NCBI GenBank assembly: GCA_030737835.1
Contig: CM060849.1
Location: 31,398,379-31,462,378, forward strand
Origin: Acorus gramineus
Lineage: Eukaryota; Streptophyta; Magnoliopsida; Acorales; Acoraceae
DNA: 64,000 bases
Direction: 5' to 3'
In this document: positions 48,773 to 59,695 of the stretch, in pieces
Layout: each line of letters opens with the position of its first letter
Numbering within the stretch: position 1 is the stretch's first letter
The notes under the pieces: model-generated
The model's database searches: none
What the model was told of the DNA's origin: nothing
What the model saw: the letters and a program-made list of their open reading frames with translations, nothing else
Position numbers and translations under genes: made by a program

Positions 48773-49371
48773 TGTTGGAAAAACACTAAGTTTTCTAATT
48801 TTAAAAACCACAATAAAATTAGGACTAAATATGGAGTTAGAAAAATCTGACAAATTTGATGGATCGAAGCACACAAATGCGCTTTCTGAAAAACAGATTT
48901 CACCCCACTCTAGTGCAATGGTTCAATGGCGGTCCACTCCGAAGATACAACGATCCTTGACCCTTCTCAAGGTGTACTAAGTGAGAAGGGTTTTAACAGA
49001 CACATATAAATCTTTAAAAATAGGAGACCTCTCTTTTTTGTGTTTTCAGTTTTAATGTATTTCTCGGAATGTTTGTACGAATTTGATTTGAATCCACACA
49101 AGTTGCTCTCTGTTTTTTGTTTTTTCTCTGTGTACCAACTAAAGATGATTTTGAATTTACTCTCTATATTGGTTACAAGACACCCCCTTTAATAAATGAC
49201 AAGAGATGCAAAAGCACCCGCAGAGAAATGGTTTCCAACCGTTTGAAAACTCAAAGATACAGTGTGCTTTCACACACCCAAATAAACCAATTAAAAACTC
49301 TTAACAAAAATAATAGAAACAACAAAGATTAATATTAACCTTCCCAAATTAAAATAAAATAATTTTCTAAA
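48773..49371 (-). repeat. 5' LTR of the copia element, 599 bp
   Basis: Same sequence as the LTR at 39793-40393 with scattered substitutions, mostly C/T and G/A. Its outer end has lost one base (CTAAA in place of CTAACA). AAATA follows at once. Confidence 0.92.
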
Positions 49372-49376
49372 AAATA

Positions 49377-49690
49377 TGTTTGTATGATTACGCTTTTATT
49401 ATAATTAAACTTCCCGCAAACATATGTCCAAATGCCCCAAATGTTCATAACTTTGGAAGAAAGACAAACAGAAAAAAGAAAGAGGTAGCGTTGAAAACGA
49501 ATTTGAAAAAGAACTTCTTAGTATAAGTAACTTTTCAATTTAATTTTTTTTAGAAAACAAAATTTTGTTAGATTCTGAGAAAGATTTTTTCAATAATTAA
49601 AAATTATTTTTCATTTATAAAATAATTTAAAGCTGTGACTGCAATGCTGGGGACATTTAGAAATTAGTTGAACAAATATAATTAGAGAGC
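49377..49690. other. No gene seen
   Basis: AT-rich flank between the copia target duplication and the right-hand MITE. No feature recognised. Confidence 0.4.
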
Positions 49691-49964
49691 TGATACACGC
49701 AGTCTTTTTTACAGCCCATTTTGCAGCCCCATACGCTGTGATAACGTAGTATATACTGCACTATCATAGTGTATGAGTCCTATCATAGTATATGACCCAA
49801 TTTATTTTTTTCATTTTTTTATCGTGAAAAAAATACACTAATGTATCTGAGTATATACTTCATTTCATATAACAGAATACACTTCAAAATGTTAGTGTAT
49901 GATTTTTAAAAAAAAAAAAGAGAATGGACTGTAATTGGGACTGCAATGGGGGCTATGTGTATCT
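49691..49964 (-). mobile_element. MITE, right member of the inverted pair
   Basis: Reverse complement relative of 39488-39746: ends TGATACACGCAGTC and GGGGGCTATGTGTATC, interior GTATATACTGCACTATCATA. The two copies face each other across the copia element at about 10 kb distance. Confidence 0.7.
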
Positions 49965-52370
49965 TTTTTCATATAATTAATGCAAAAGCAGAAAGTTGCC
50001 CAAACTCGTTTCCAGATACCTATTAGTTTGTAAACCCATTTGAAAAATATGATTTTGTACAAGGTAGTTGAATAAAACTTGATTATTAGGAATCTCACTT
50101 TTTTTACTTTTTAAAAAACATATTTTTTGTACTAAAAGCTGAAATGAACTTTTTAATTAAACAAGCTTTTGTGAAATCGTTTAAAAATGTATTTGCACCT
50201 TCTTGCTTTATTAAAAAGCAAAATCTCACCCAAACGGATTTTCAATGCTACCTGTTAAATTGTAAAAATGGAGCTTCTCAATATTCTAGTTTTTGGAATT
50301 ATTTTAAAAAATAATATTGAAAAGCTCATTTTAAACCCATTTTCAAATGCTACTTTTGTGTCAATTATAGCATATATACACAAACTTTAATGTTATACCA
50401 CCGAAATATTTAAGGGCGATACCCTAAATACTATTTGTAACCCTTGAAAATGGTGGATTTTGCCAATTGCATTGTGTTTGTAAAAACATCTCCAATCATA
50501 TATCCAAATGTGTACTCAAATTTAAATTTGAGTAAAAGTAATCCAAAACTCCCACTAACTATTTACCTATAGCAAATTAAGCTTTTATTCAAATTTTTAC
50601 CAAATCAAGAGAGATTTAAACCTTTATCCAAATATCTAATTACTACTTTTTTTCCCTTCAACTCCATATTTTTTAAAAAAATTGAGTAAAAGACAAAATG
50701 ATGGTTGAAGACACACCATATCAAATAAAGTTTTTACTCAAAATTTTAGTAAAATTTAAATATAGTTTTAAGTATAAGAGCTGGAGATGGCCTGAAAGGT
50801 AGTGTAATAGCTGCGCATAAAGGCTACATCCTTTTTATTTTTGTTAATTTTCTTAGTTATCGTTGTAGCTTTTGATATTGTGTTGGAAAAACATCATTTT
50901 GGTGGTAAGAGTATAGTATGAGAAAAAGTTCTTTCTCGAACAGCTAGGTGTTTAAAATGTTGGACACTGATATACTCAATCTGTTTTGTAGTTTTGTTTA
51001 TAGTTGTCATGTTACTACCATACTATATAATATTGTCCAACACGGTATATAATTTGCTATGTCCATATGTAATATCTGTTATAAAAAAGTAAAACTATAT
51101 GCATTCAATTCATGCAAGTAAGTACTTCATTTTTATAAATAATGTTTTTAATTCACCAGTTAATTATGTACTTCAAAGGAAAGAACGTGTGTGAACTGTT
51201 AATGGAGCAACAAAAAAAGATTGTCGTGTAACATCTTAATTACTTTAATTTTGCACGCATAGTATATTAAAAAAACAATTTCTAAATCCAATTTCTGATT
51301 AAAAACTTCGATTGTCACATTTCGAATTAACTTCACTGAACGCCATTCTTTGATCCGAAGGTGAGAATTATTCTCTTGACATGAACCTAGACTGGTTCCT
51401 CAGAACACGCAAAAATGATGATAACTTGATCAATGCAAATGAGCAAATCCAATTATCAAAATTAAACATTAGTTGTAAAGCTTGCGAAATGAGGATAACA
51501 ATCAAACATTTATCTTAAAAATCAAAAAATAATAGTAGGTTCTTCAATTATATTCCATTGAGAAAATGACCCAGAAATTAAACGCTTAACGACATAGAAA
51601 TTCATAGTCATATATATATATATATATATAACAGTGGAACCAGTATCTGCATCACCATTATATTGTGTTCAAAATTTCACTCAAACCCTCAGAAGGAGCG
51701 TCCTTATTCTCTTGACATGAACCTACAAATTAAAAGATTAAGTCATGTAAGGTATCATCACCCTTTTGGATTTTTGTGTTGATGATAAGCTGGCCTTGTC
51801 AACATGCATGCATAACCGTATGAAGAATCTGGGTAGCCCTAGAACCTCAAGAGCTTCCATTCCACTTGTTCTGATCTTGCGGGGAAATCTCCTCCTCCTC
51901 TCCACGGACTCTGCCGGAGATAGGGATGTCGTGCTGGTCTTGAATAATCTATGCCCGAACGACGTCTCTCTTGTGAAGGTATAGTCGTTAAACAAACTCT
52001 TTCAATGATGGACATCTTTTTTCCATGTGAATTTTGGAATGCGAGAACACACACCATCTATGCAATCGGCTATCATCTCTACAAATTTGTTTGAACGATC
52101 AAGTCTAAGACTGGTTCGACTTTTCTTCTTCCTTGTTTTAAGGAAATAGTAACGATAACTCAATGGTTTTATCTTGAGAACAGATCATCAAGTATCCTAT
52201 GGTATTGAATGGGTGTATTTTATTCGAAGAAAAAATTACCATGTGGCTCACACCTGGCTCTCCTAAACAATTCAGTTAAGTCGATCAAATTATTTTTAAA
52301 AAGTGGAAATATTCTGATTAAAAAGGATGATTTATTTTCTATAAATCATATTTAGCATTTAGAAGCAGTG
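49965..52370. other. No supported gene; one orphan open frame
   Basis: Mostly AT-rich, with MITE-like phrases to 50350 (CACCCAAACGGATTTTCAATG) and a (TA)n run at 51610-51630. At 51766-51984 an open frame reads VDDKLALSTCMHNRMKNLGS, then PLVLILRGNLLLLSTDSAGD and NNLCPNDVSLVKV, where a GT donor-like GGTATAG follows. The local GC content is higher than the flanks, so it may be a captured or decayed exon; I do not recognise the family. Confidence 0.35.
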
Positions 52371-52404
52371 TTAAGACCGATGCCATAGCAGACTTGTCAT
52401 AGTT

Positions 52405-52503
52405 GTGTGAGCAAATAGCAGGGCAATTCTCCTTTGGCAGATTGGAGTACCCTCATAGCAAGTCTGGTCTTTCTGCCCAAGGAGAATCACACTGTTATTC
52501 TTC
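52405..52503 (-). ncRNA. MIR399: MIR399 precursor 2 (canonical mature in the 3' arm)
   Basis: The minus strand folds like precursor 1. The 21-nt 3'-arm sequence at 52439-52419 (TGCCAAAGG...TTGCCCTG) is identical to that of precursor 1. The 5' arm (52494-52473) again reads GTGTGATTCTCCTTGGGCAG. The loop is longer (about 33 nt) and differs in sequence, while both arms and the outer GTTATTC are preserved; this is the conservation pattern expected of a functional microRNA hairpin. A P1BS site and a TATA box stand upstream at the same spacing as in precursor 1. Confidence 0.85.
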
Positions 52504-52569
52504 GCAACCCCCACATGTTTCCATGCCTTTCTCTCTGTGTGTTCAAACCTTACATCTCCAATGACTCCC

Positions 52570-52610
52570 ATTTATAACAATTTATCTCGGCACATTTCAT
52601 TCGCATATGC
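52570..52610 (-). promoter_or_regulatory. P1BS and TATA box of MIR399 precursor 2
   Basis: Minus strand: GCATATGC (52610-52603), 26 bp, TATAAAT (52576-52570), then about 65 bp to the hairpin. P1BS is the binding site of PHR1-type MYB regulators that induce MIR399 under phosphate shortage. Confidence 0.7.
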
Positions 52611-53517
52611 CATAAGAACAACAGTTTATGCTATGGTACAATCTTTCCTGAGTCTCCCTTTCTTTCCTTTCCCTCTTTAATTTTCTGGTTAAAGATGAGG
52701 ATGGTCCCATCTTTATTGATTTTCTTTTTGAGAACACATCTTTATGTTCCAGTCCCTTTTGTTATCTTTTGCAGGTTATGGATTGTCTCATGATATAGAG
52801 AATGAAATTGATTTAGACATCTCGTGGTCCAACAACTGGAACCACATTTGCTATTACAAAGAACAGAACTTGAACAACAACTATTCTGTGTTTCAAGCAT
52901 TTCAGACCAATTAAAATAAAATATTCAAAGACAATAAAAATTTTCTTGACATGAACTTGGTAGTCTACTAAATGAGACATTATGTTGCTCTTTGAATATT
53001 GTACTCTAATTTCCACTATGGTTGTCAGTACTTAATTAAGCCACCCATCTGAGACAACAAACTAGAGATTTCTTTAGAACAACAGTATCATAAGTTCATG
53101 CATGCGCTCGTATAGATGAAATGTCTACAAAATATCGAAAACGCATATTGACACATAGTAGTAACATGCGTTTGAAGCAACCAAAGTTAAGAATAGAACA
53201 TTCTTTCGGATCTACTTCCATAGATGCTTCATCTAGAGATTATATCAGGATATGATGATTTTGTTCCCATTAAGAAGCACCTATGCAGTGCATTTGAAAG
53301 CGTCAAAAGAAGGAATAATTTAAGATTTGTTTGATTTAGCTTTAATAGTACCTCCTAATATACTGAACCTGGTAGAGAGAAAAACAATTAATTGAGCAGA
53401 ATGATACATGTCATTTAATTTATATGGAAGTGTTCTAACAATTAAGTTTAGAGAATTTCCATCTCATGCATGACATGTCAATGCCATGTCACGAGCACCT
53501 TTGCAGACTAGGAAGAT

Positions 53518-53525
53518 GGATATGC
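53518..53525 (+). promoter_or_regulatory. P1BS site GGATATGC upstream of plus-strand hairpins
   Basis: Matches GNATATNC, conserved with 38882-38889. It lies about 115 bp upstream of the hairpin at 53636. A clear TATA box was not found (only TAAGTAAATAG near 53575). Confidence 0.5.
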
Positions 53526-53635
53526 CTATTATATGTCAACCAACAATTCAGGCATATTCAACTTCATCATCCGCATAAGTAAATAGTACTGGAAAACATA
53601 GGCAGGCTTTCGTCGAACATGAGACAGTGAAATGT

Positions 53636-53762
53636 GAAGGCGAATTACAGGGCAATTCCTTTTCTGGCAGTCAGTCGTTCCTTCAGACATTGTGTTCATA
53701 TTCACATAGGACTATGGACGTGCTTAGTGCCAAAGAATATTTGCCCGGCCATTCGCTTAATG
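53636..53762 (+). ncRNA. MIR399: MIR399-like precursor 3 (variant mature)
   Basis: The 5' arm GGGCAATTCCTTTTCTGGCA (53650-53669) faces the 3' arm at 53728-53748, a 21-mer starting TGCCAAAGAAT and ending TTTGCCCGG. The outer stem GGCGAAT/ATTCGCT pairs perfectly. Against the miR399 form ending TTTGCCCGG, two central positions differ (9 and 11). Central changes would weaken slicing of standard PHO2 sites. On the minus strand the corresponding arm starts TGCCAGAAAAGG and is further from miR399, so plus is preferred. It may be diverging or inactive. Confidence 0.5.
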
Positions 53763-54078
53763 CAAGCCATATTTGTAGAGAGTGAATCCTCTGCTTCTTT
53801 TTTTTTTTTTTTTTTTTCTGTGTTTGTTTTTGCTTGGATGCATCCACGACTCAAAATACATCATATGCAATGAGAACTTTCATCACACATGACCTCATTC
53901 ATTTGATGGATTTTAAGCCGTCTAATGCACCCAAGCAAAAAACAAGTACAAGCAGAGGATCTATGGCTCAAATTGTCTAAGAAAATGTGTGAGAAAGTTC
54001 TACAATTAGTAATTTCTTTCCTTCTAGTCGAACCATTTTATATAACTAAATATGATCATCAAGTTCACAAGTTCAGAA

Positions 54079-54208
54079 TGTGAAGGCGAATTACAGATCA
54101 GCAATTCCTTCTCTGGCAGTCAGCCGTTCCCTTCATATTATGTACACGTATATTCACGCTAGACTATGGACGTGCTTCATGCCAAAGAAGATTTGCCCCG
54201 CAATTCAA
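54079..54208 (+). ncRNA. MIR399: MIR399-like precursor 4 (one central change)
   Basis: A local duplicate of the 53.64-kb hairpin: both share AATGTGAAGGCGAATTACAG and CTATGGACGTGCTT(A/C). The 3' arm at 54180-54200 starts TGCCAAAGAAG and ends TTTGCCCCG, one mismatch (position 9) from the miR399 form ending TTTGCCCCG. The 5' arm GCAATTCCTTCTCTGGCA pairs with it; three extra or changed bases (GATCA) replace the GGG start. The outer stem GAATT/AATTC is intact. Of the two plus-strand copies this has the better mature sequence. Confidence 0.58.
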
Positions 54209-54209
54209 C

Positions 54210-56120
54210 TCAATTCAAAACTGAAGCATGTATCTCATTAAATGATTTTTATTATTTTTAAAAAATTAAAACATGTGCGGACTGTACACATTTGGGCTAT
54301 TCCTAACATTATCCTTCACATTATGATTGGAAAATTCTCATTAGAAAAATCAATTATTGCTAACTCTTGGTATCATAGATTCCCTTTTAAGATGATAATA
54401 TAATACCTATAATAAATGTATTGAAATTTTGCGCCCAATCCTTTTGTAGCCCGATCTGCAGGTCGCAACTCATGGTGTGCATTTTTGTTATAAAAATGAA
54501 GTATATTTTTATATAAATTAAATAAATATAATTTTATGTTTTTTGTAAGAGAATATATAATGATTTGGTAGAGTATATATTATATTAGATAATTTTATAT
54601 ACTGTGTTAGTGGCGTGACCAATGCTCAAAAGAATTATCCATGAAAATATGTTTTTATGTTTGCTTAGTTCCAAGAAAATATCCTAAGGGGGACTTATGA
54701 ACATTTCAGTTTTCACGAGCTTAGCAGTAAGGTCAGTCATGGGAGCGCCTAACCACATAAGGCTTTTTTGACTTTTCATATGAATAGAAGAAACTAATGA
54801 AATATTATCATATACAATATTGGAGGCTGAAAGATTTCTTATATAGATACAAGATATACAAAATCTTATAAATAGAAAAGGACCAAGAAATCCATGAGAA
54901 AATTCAAGACCAAAAAACCTATGAGACCAAAACCCTAGAAAGGTCTCTTACAGCCTTCGAAAATAAGCCTAAAAGGTCTATTCCGCTATAATAACTCTAA
55001 GTTTAAACACTAAACATGGTCTATGCGCGCTTCACTAGAAATTCAATTACGAAGCAGTACTAAAAGTTCAAATAAAAAGCAGTAGAAAGTATATCAATCT
55101 AGGCATTTTAATATATTATAAACATGGATTAAAGAGGGTCCACTATAATTAAAATTTAGATATAATGGATAATAAGATCAGTAGCCTCATTTTTTGGAAT
55201 GAGTGAATAAACTACTTTGTCTCATAAAATAAACCTTTGTGGACTCTACCTTATTTAGAGAAAATATAACCATGAGCTACTCTAAGTCTTCATGAATATG
55301 TCTTTCATGTTAGAATACAAGATATTTCATGACATCTAAATATCATATTAACAGATATCTTGTCCAAGTGAAGACAAGAAAAAAATCCATAACACATTGG
55401 CTAATTTGATATTCCCCTTTTGGTGACCATAACCTCCTTAGATAATTGAGAAATGGAACATAGGCCGGATTCTTTCTAATGATATAGTTGACTATGGCCC
55501 TGCCATATCAACATCCCCATTATCTATCACATATTTCTTTTAAAGAGAGAGTACATTGGGAGAGATGGTGATGGGATCCGATCCTCCGTGTTAGAGATAC
55601 ATAGATTTCTTATGTGGACCAATCTTAGTATGCCACATTGACCATATAAAATTGTTTAAATATTGTTCATGCATCTCTATTATATAAATAATACTAGTGA
55701 AAGTTTTTTTTTTTTTTTTTAATTCGCCTCACGGTATTAGAGCATATGGAACCCCTAGATCCCAATAATCAATATATGGAACAAACCATTGCCATTAAGA
55801 AATCAAGAAGGTAAGAGGTAGGGACAATCCTGCATGCAGCCTAAGCGTATCCCTCACATTCTTTAACCTTTTATAAATGTGTATACTTTGTGTAACGAAA
55901 CATATAATTTCATAAAAATAATGTCATACTCAATGAATTATATTAACTTCTTTATACAAAAAGTGAACAATCATATGTTTCGTTTAACGAGATACATATA
56001 TCATTGGAAATAGATAGGGATTGCACACGGAGTTGTAAACAGGAGTACGTGTAACATCACCTCATGAAGAAATATATACATACGAAGTAGTTTTCCATTA
56101 ATCCGCCAAAGCTATTACAA
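54210..56120. other. No gene seen
   Basis: AT-rich DNA with a poly-T run (55709-55724) and no open frame of note. Possible small transposon remnants; none could be bounded. Confidence 0.4.
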
Positions 56121-56123
56121 TAG

Positions 56124-56163
56124 GTCTAATCTATCTATATCTATATCTATATCTATATCTATA
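56124..56163. repeat. ATCTAT hexamer microsatellite
   Basis: Several tandem CTATAT units end exactly where the Helitron-like terminus begins. Confidence 0.9.
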
Positions 56164-57060
56164 CTACCTATAAAAGTACCAATCCATGAAAAACATTCAA
56201 TAGACATGTTTACCCTTATTAATTCATGAAAATCCATTCCTATCCCAAATGATATTTCATTAGACATATTTACCCTAGAAATCAAATACCCTGGACATGT
56301 TAACCATTACTAATTCATGAAAGTCTATTTCTATATCAAATGATATTTCATTAGACATATTTACCCTTTCACATTCTTGAAATTCAATTACATGATTATA
56401 TATGTAAAATTAATATATGCAATTTAATTTATACATTTTTTCGTATTTACCCTTTCACGTTCTTCAAATTCAATTACATGATTATATGTTTAAAATTAAT
56501 ATAATAAAGCTATGTTGATTCATTTATATAAATTTATATAAAAAGGACACAATAAGATGATTATATACAAAAACAATAATAGGATCAAGAGTGTTCATAA
56601 TTATTTTTTAATTTTTGAGTTGATCCCTGGTATCTTTTTAAACAAATAAAATAGAGTTTTTTTTTTTTTTAAAGAAAAGTTAGATTTTTTCTACCTGATT
56701 TTTATTGACTGAATTTAAAGAAAACCAAGAGTGAATTAAATTTTAATTTATTTTAACAACACTAAATTAAAATTAAATTAAATTAGGGTATGTGCGGTGA
56801 AAGCGGAGAGTGTGGCGGGTTCTCTCCCACTTCGGGTCTCACATGTTTTATTCCCCATTAAAAAATCACCACCGTTGATCCAATGAACTTGGTGTCTCAT
56901 TATGTGAATTTGAAAAAATTGAAGAGACAGATTCAAAACCTCTGCCATTTCAGCTTTCCCCTTCATTAAACCTTTCAATTCAAACCTCTGCCTTTTCAGC
57001 TTTCCCCTTCATTAAACCTTCCAATTCATGCCCTAGCAATTCAATCCCGCCGTTAAAACC
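56158..57060 (+). mobile_element. Helitron-like 5' terminus
   Basis: TCTATACTACCTATAAAAGT starting at 56158 resembles the conserved 5' end of plant Helitrons (TC start, TCTATACTA, ATAAA), and the base before it is A as expected for insertion between A and T. The following DNA has internal near-repeats (CATTAGACATATTTACCCT at about 56259 and 56352). No CTRR 3' end with a hairpin and no Rep/helicase frame was found, so the extent is unknown. Confidence 0.4.
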
Positions 57061-57064
57061 CCTG

Positions 57065-57310
57065 CATCTTCTCCGACATGTCGCCGGTGTTCCACAAACG
57101 GTCGCATTCATTCGCACGATCATCCCCGTCCCCGTTTATGTGGATAAATTGATCCATCATCGATCTCTTCTTTCCTCCCTGTCTAAAAAAATTTCTGTCA
57201 TCACAGGGACTCGCATAGCCCTTGCTCGCACGGGGGACTCTCACTGCCCTAGCTCGCACAGCCTCCTCTGCAACGCCAGTGCCGGGGCTGCCGCCGGTAC
57301 TTCATATGAT
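57065..57310 (+). other. GC-richer exon-like block, copy 1
   Basis: An open frame holds ISVITGTRIALARTG and SLLCNASAGAAAG, where a donor-like GGTACTTCAT follows at 57297. The last ~75 bp (CTCGCACAGCCTCCTCTGCA, ACGCCAGTGCCGGGGCTGCC) recur at 59620-59690. It could be a captured exon or a 5' leader; the gene is not recognised. Confidence 0.35.
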
Positions 57311-57746
57311 GCACGCTTTTATTCAAAAATGTTAATTTTATTCGTTAAATCCCCCCTTTTTCGGTTTAGTTTGGTTGTTCTTCATTTATTTCTGTTTATA
57401 GGCTTCTCATTGTTATATACGAGAAAAAAAAAATTATGTTTTTAAACTCTGTCATTTTTTTTTAAATAATGTTTTTGGTGTTTATTGTTTGTTATAGGTT
57501 CGTACAGTTAGACTTCACTTCTTCATTCACTGAACTATTTCTTTCTTTGTTGCTGGTCAAGTGAAACAAGACACATCATAGTAATAGATGTATCTAACCA
57601 GAAATTAAAAATTCATTATTTAACAAAAAAATAATTTTTTTTTTTGCAATTTATGTGCTTATTATTGCATCGTTTCTTTCATTGTTAGTTGTTACACAAA
57701 AGTGAAAACAAGAAATCTAATAGAAAATACATTTTTTTTTTGCCTT

Positions 57747-58691
57747 AAAGACATCTAATTCCCTACAAACATGTAAAAATCCATATAAGTCCCTACTAAA
57801 ATTGGGACAGACGTACGAGTCCCTGAAAACTCAGAAAACCCAATTATCATCCCTGAGTTAAATTTCCATCCAAATTTAACGGAATATTCCTAGAATATTC
57901 ATCACATATAATTGTGTAGACATTGAAGTCCTTATAAACAGTCATAAAGTCCCTGCAAAAGATAAAATTGCCCCTAAAAGACTTTTACATTAAATTGTGT
58001 ATATATTATAGTCCCTATAAATAATCATAAAGACAAATTAGTCCCCGTAAAAGACAAAATTGCCCTTGAAAGACTTTTACATGTAATTGAATAGACATTA
58101 CAGTCCTTATAAATAATCGTAAAGACAAATTGGTCCCTCTAAAAGACAAAAATACCCTTGAAGGATTTTTACATTTAATTGTGCATACATTGCAATTTAA
58201 AAATTAAATACCCTCTAAAAGACTGCAATTTCTACACAATTAAATGTAAAAATTCTTCAGGGGCATTTTTGTCTTTTACATGTACCAATTTGTCTTTACG
58301 ATTATTTATAAGGACTGTAATGTCTATCCAATTAAATGTAAAAATCTTTGAGGGACAATTTTATCTTTTGCAATGACTAATTTGTCTTTATGATTGTTTA
58401 TAGGGACTGCAATGTGTACACAATTTAATGTAAAAGTCTTCTAGGGATAATTTTATCTTTTGTAGGGACTAATTTGTCTTTATGACTGTTTATAAGGACT
58501 TTAATGTCAACACAATTATATGTGACAGAATATTCTGGGAATATTCCGTTAAGTTTGGATGGAAATTTAACTCAGGGATGATAATTGGGTTTTTCTGAGT
58601 TTTCAGGGACTCGTACGTCTGTCCTAATTTTAGTAGGGACTTATATGGGTTTTCCATGTTTGTAGGGACTTAGATGTCTTTAACCCTTTAG
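57747..58691. mobile_element. Foldback element, 945 bp, with 10-bp target duplication
   Basis: TTTTTGCCTT lies at 57737-57746 and again at 58692-58701. The two halves are long inverted arms: AAAGACATCTAATTCCCTAC at the left mirrors GTAGGGACTTAGATGTCTTT at the right, and the pairing continues for roughly 400 bp (for example CATCCCTGAGTTAAATTTCC against GGAAATTTAACTCAGGGATG). The left tip lacks about ten bases (CTAAAGGGTT) present at the right tip. Long inverted arms and a 9-10-bp duplication fit a Mutator-type foldback. Transcripts would form a long hairpin. Confidence 0.88.
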
Positions 58692-58701
58692 TTTTTGCCT
58701 T

Positions 58702-59570
58702 AATAGATTCTTCTTCGTTTCGCTATTCTGGTTGGACGTAGGACAGGTGTGCATCTGGTGGTAAGTACCTTGATTAAAATAATGTTTGCTTACATCATTT
58801 TTTCATATTGCAAACATGAGTTACTTGAATATTCATTTTTTGTTGGATGAAGATTTTTAATAAAATTTTGGCTTATTATAACTTTTCATCACCGAATTAC
58901 TATTCACATGTGTAGGAATATTTTTCTTATTCAAATGTTGTGCTATAGTATTAAGTTTTCGTTTACATTCGTCTGTGGGAAAAGTAACATGTTCTGATAG
59001 TTTTTTTCCCCTTCTTAATCAATGCTTGCAATTTATCGGTTGGTATTCACCTAATACTTCCTTCATTTTCTTTAAGATTATCTGTTCATTCTATATAGAA
59101 TTCCTTTTTTCGCTTCCTCCTATATATCTTAAAATGCCTTTCATTTTTACACAATGCCTTTGACATTATGAATGCCTATTGTTGTTTAATTATAATTGAT
59201 TACACATATATATTATGTAAATTCTTGATTCATTGTTTGTCATCGATTGTAGAAAAATGTGTTGTTTATTCCTTTAAAATAGATTATAAACAAGATCCAT
59301 AACATTGTCAACTACCAGGTAGCTTAAGTTAATATTTTGACAAAAAAAGAAATTTTCTTGAAGGAGAGAACAAAACATAAAAACTTAAAATTGTTCAAAT
59401 TTTCATTTTGATACCCATCTATATTTGTACATTTATGAAATTCTTGTCGAGTCTAACTTACATGTCTCTTCCTTCAAAGAGCCTTTCATTTCTGGTCAAC
59501 CACATTCACTCATGCTTGATTAGACCCAAGATAGGAAACACAAATCCAAAGCCTAGGTCTGTTGTAGAAC
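58702..59570. other. No gene seen
   Basis: AT-rich sequence; the short frame at 58975-59163 has no domain. Confidence 0.4.
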
Positions 59571-59574
59571 CCTA

Positions 59575-59695
59575 GCTCCGATCAGTCTCGTCAATCGAGT
59601 TCGACAGACGCTCGGGGACAAGCACAGCCCTACCTCGCACGGCCTCCTCTGCAACGCCAGCGCCGGAGCTGCCACCGGTACTTCATGTGTAGATT
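59575..59695 (+). other. GC-richer exon-like block, copy 2
   Basis: CCTCGCACGGCCTCCTCTGC and AACGCCAGCGCCGGAGCTGC followed by the same donor-like GGTACTTCATGTG as at 57297. The two copies lie about 2.4 kb apart, with the foldback element between them. Confidence 0.35.

Larger units (their letters stand above)
39793..49371 (-). mobile_element. Ty1/copia LTR retrotransposon split by two solo LTRs
   Basis: Two LTRs (39793-40393 and 48773-49371) bound the element, and AAATA lies directly outside each (39788-39792, 49372-49376). A polypurine tract (GTGGGGGAT on the minus strand, 40402-40394) abuts the 3' LTR. Pieces of protease, pre-integrase, integrase, reverse transcriptase and RNase H run in copia order on the minus strand. 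Insertions at 42574-45021 and 46365-48551 interrupt it; without them it would be about 4.9 kb. Gag and the primer-binding site are missing next to the 5' LTR. By eye the LTRs differ at about 20 positions plus small indels. It is defective. Confidence 0.9.
52379..53702. repeat. MIR399 locus duplication, copy 2
   Basis: Collinear with 37733-39075. It keeps both the minus-strand canonical hairpin at its left end and the plus-strand hairpin start at its right end, unlike copy 1, where the latter has decayed. Confidence 0.8.

Noticed and set aside
53650..53669. GGGCAATTCCTTTTCTGGCA as an IPS1/At4-type miR399 target mimic
   Set aside because: It lacks the three-base central bulge typical of the mimic and pairs with a nearby 3' arm, so a hairpin explains it better.
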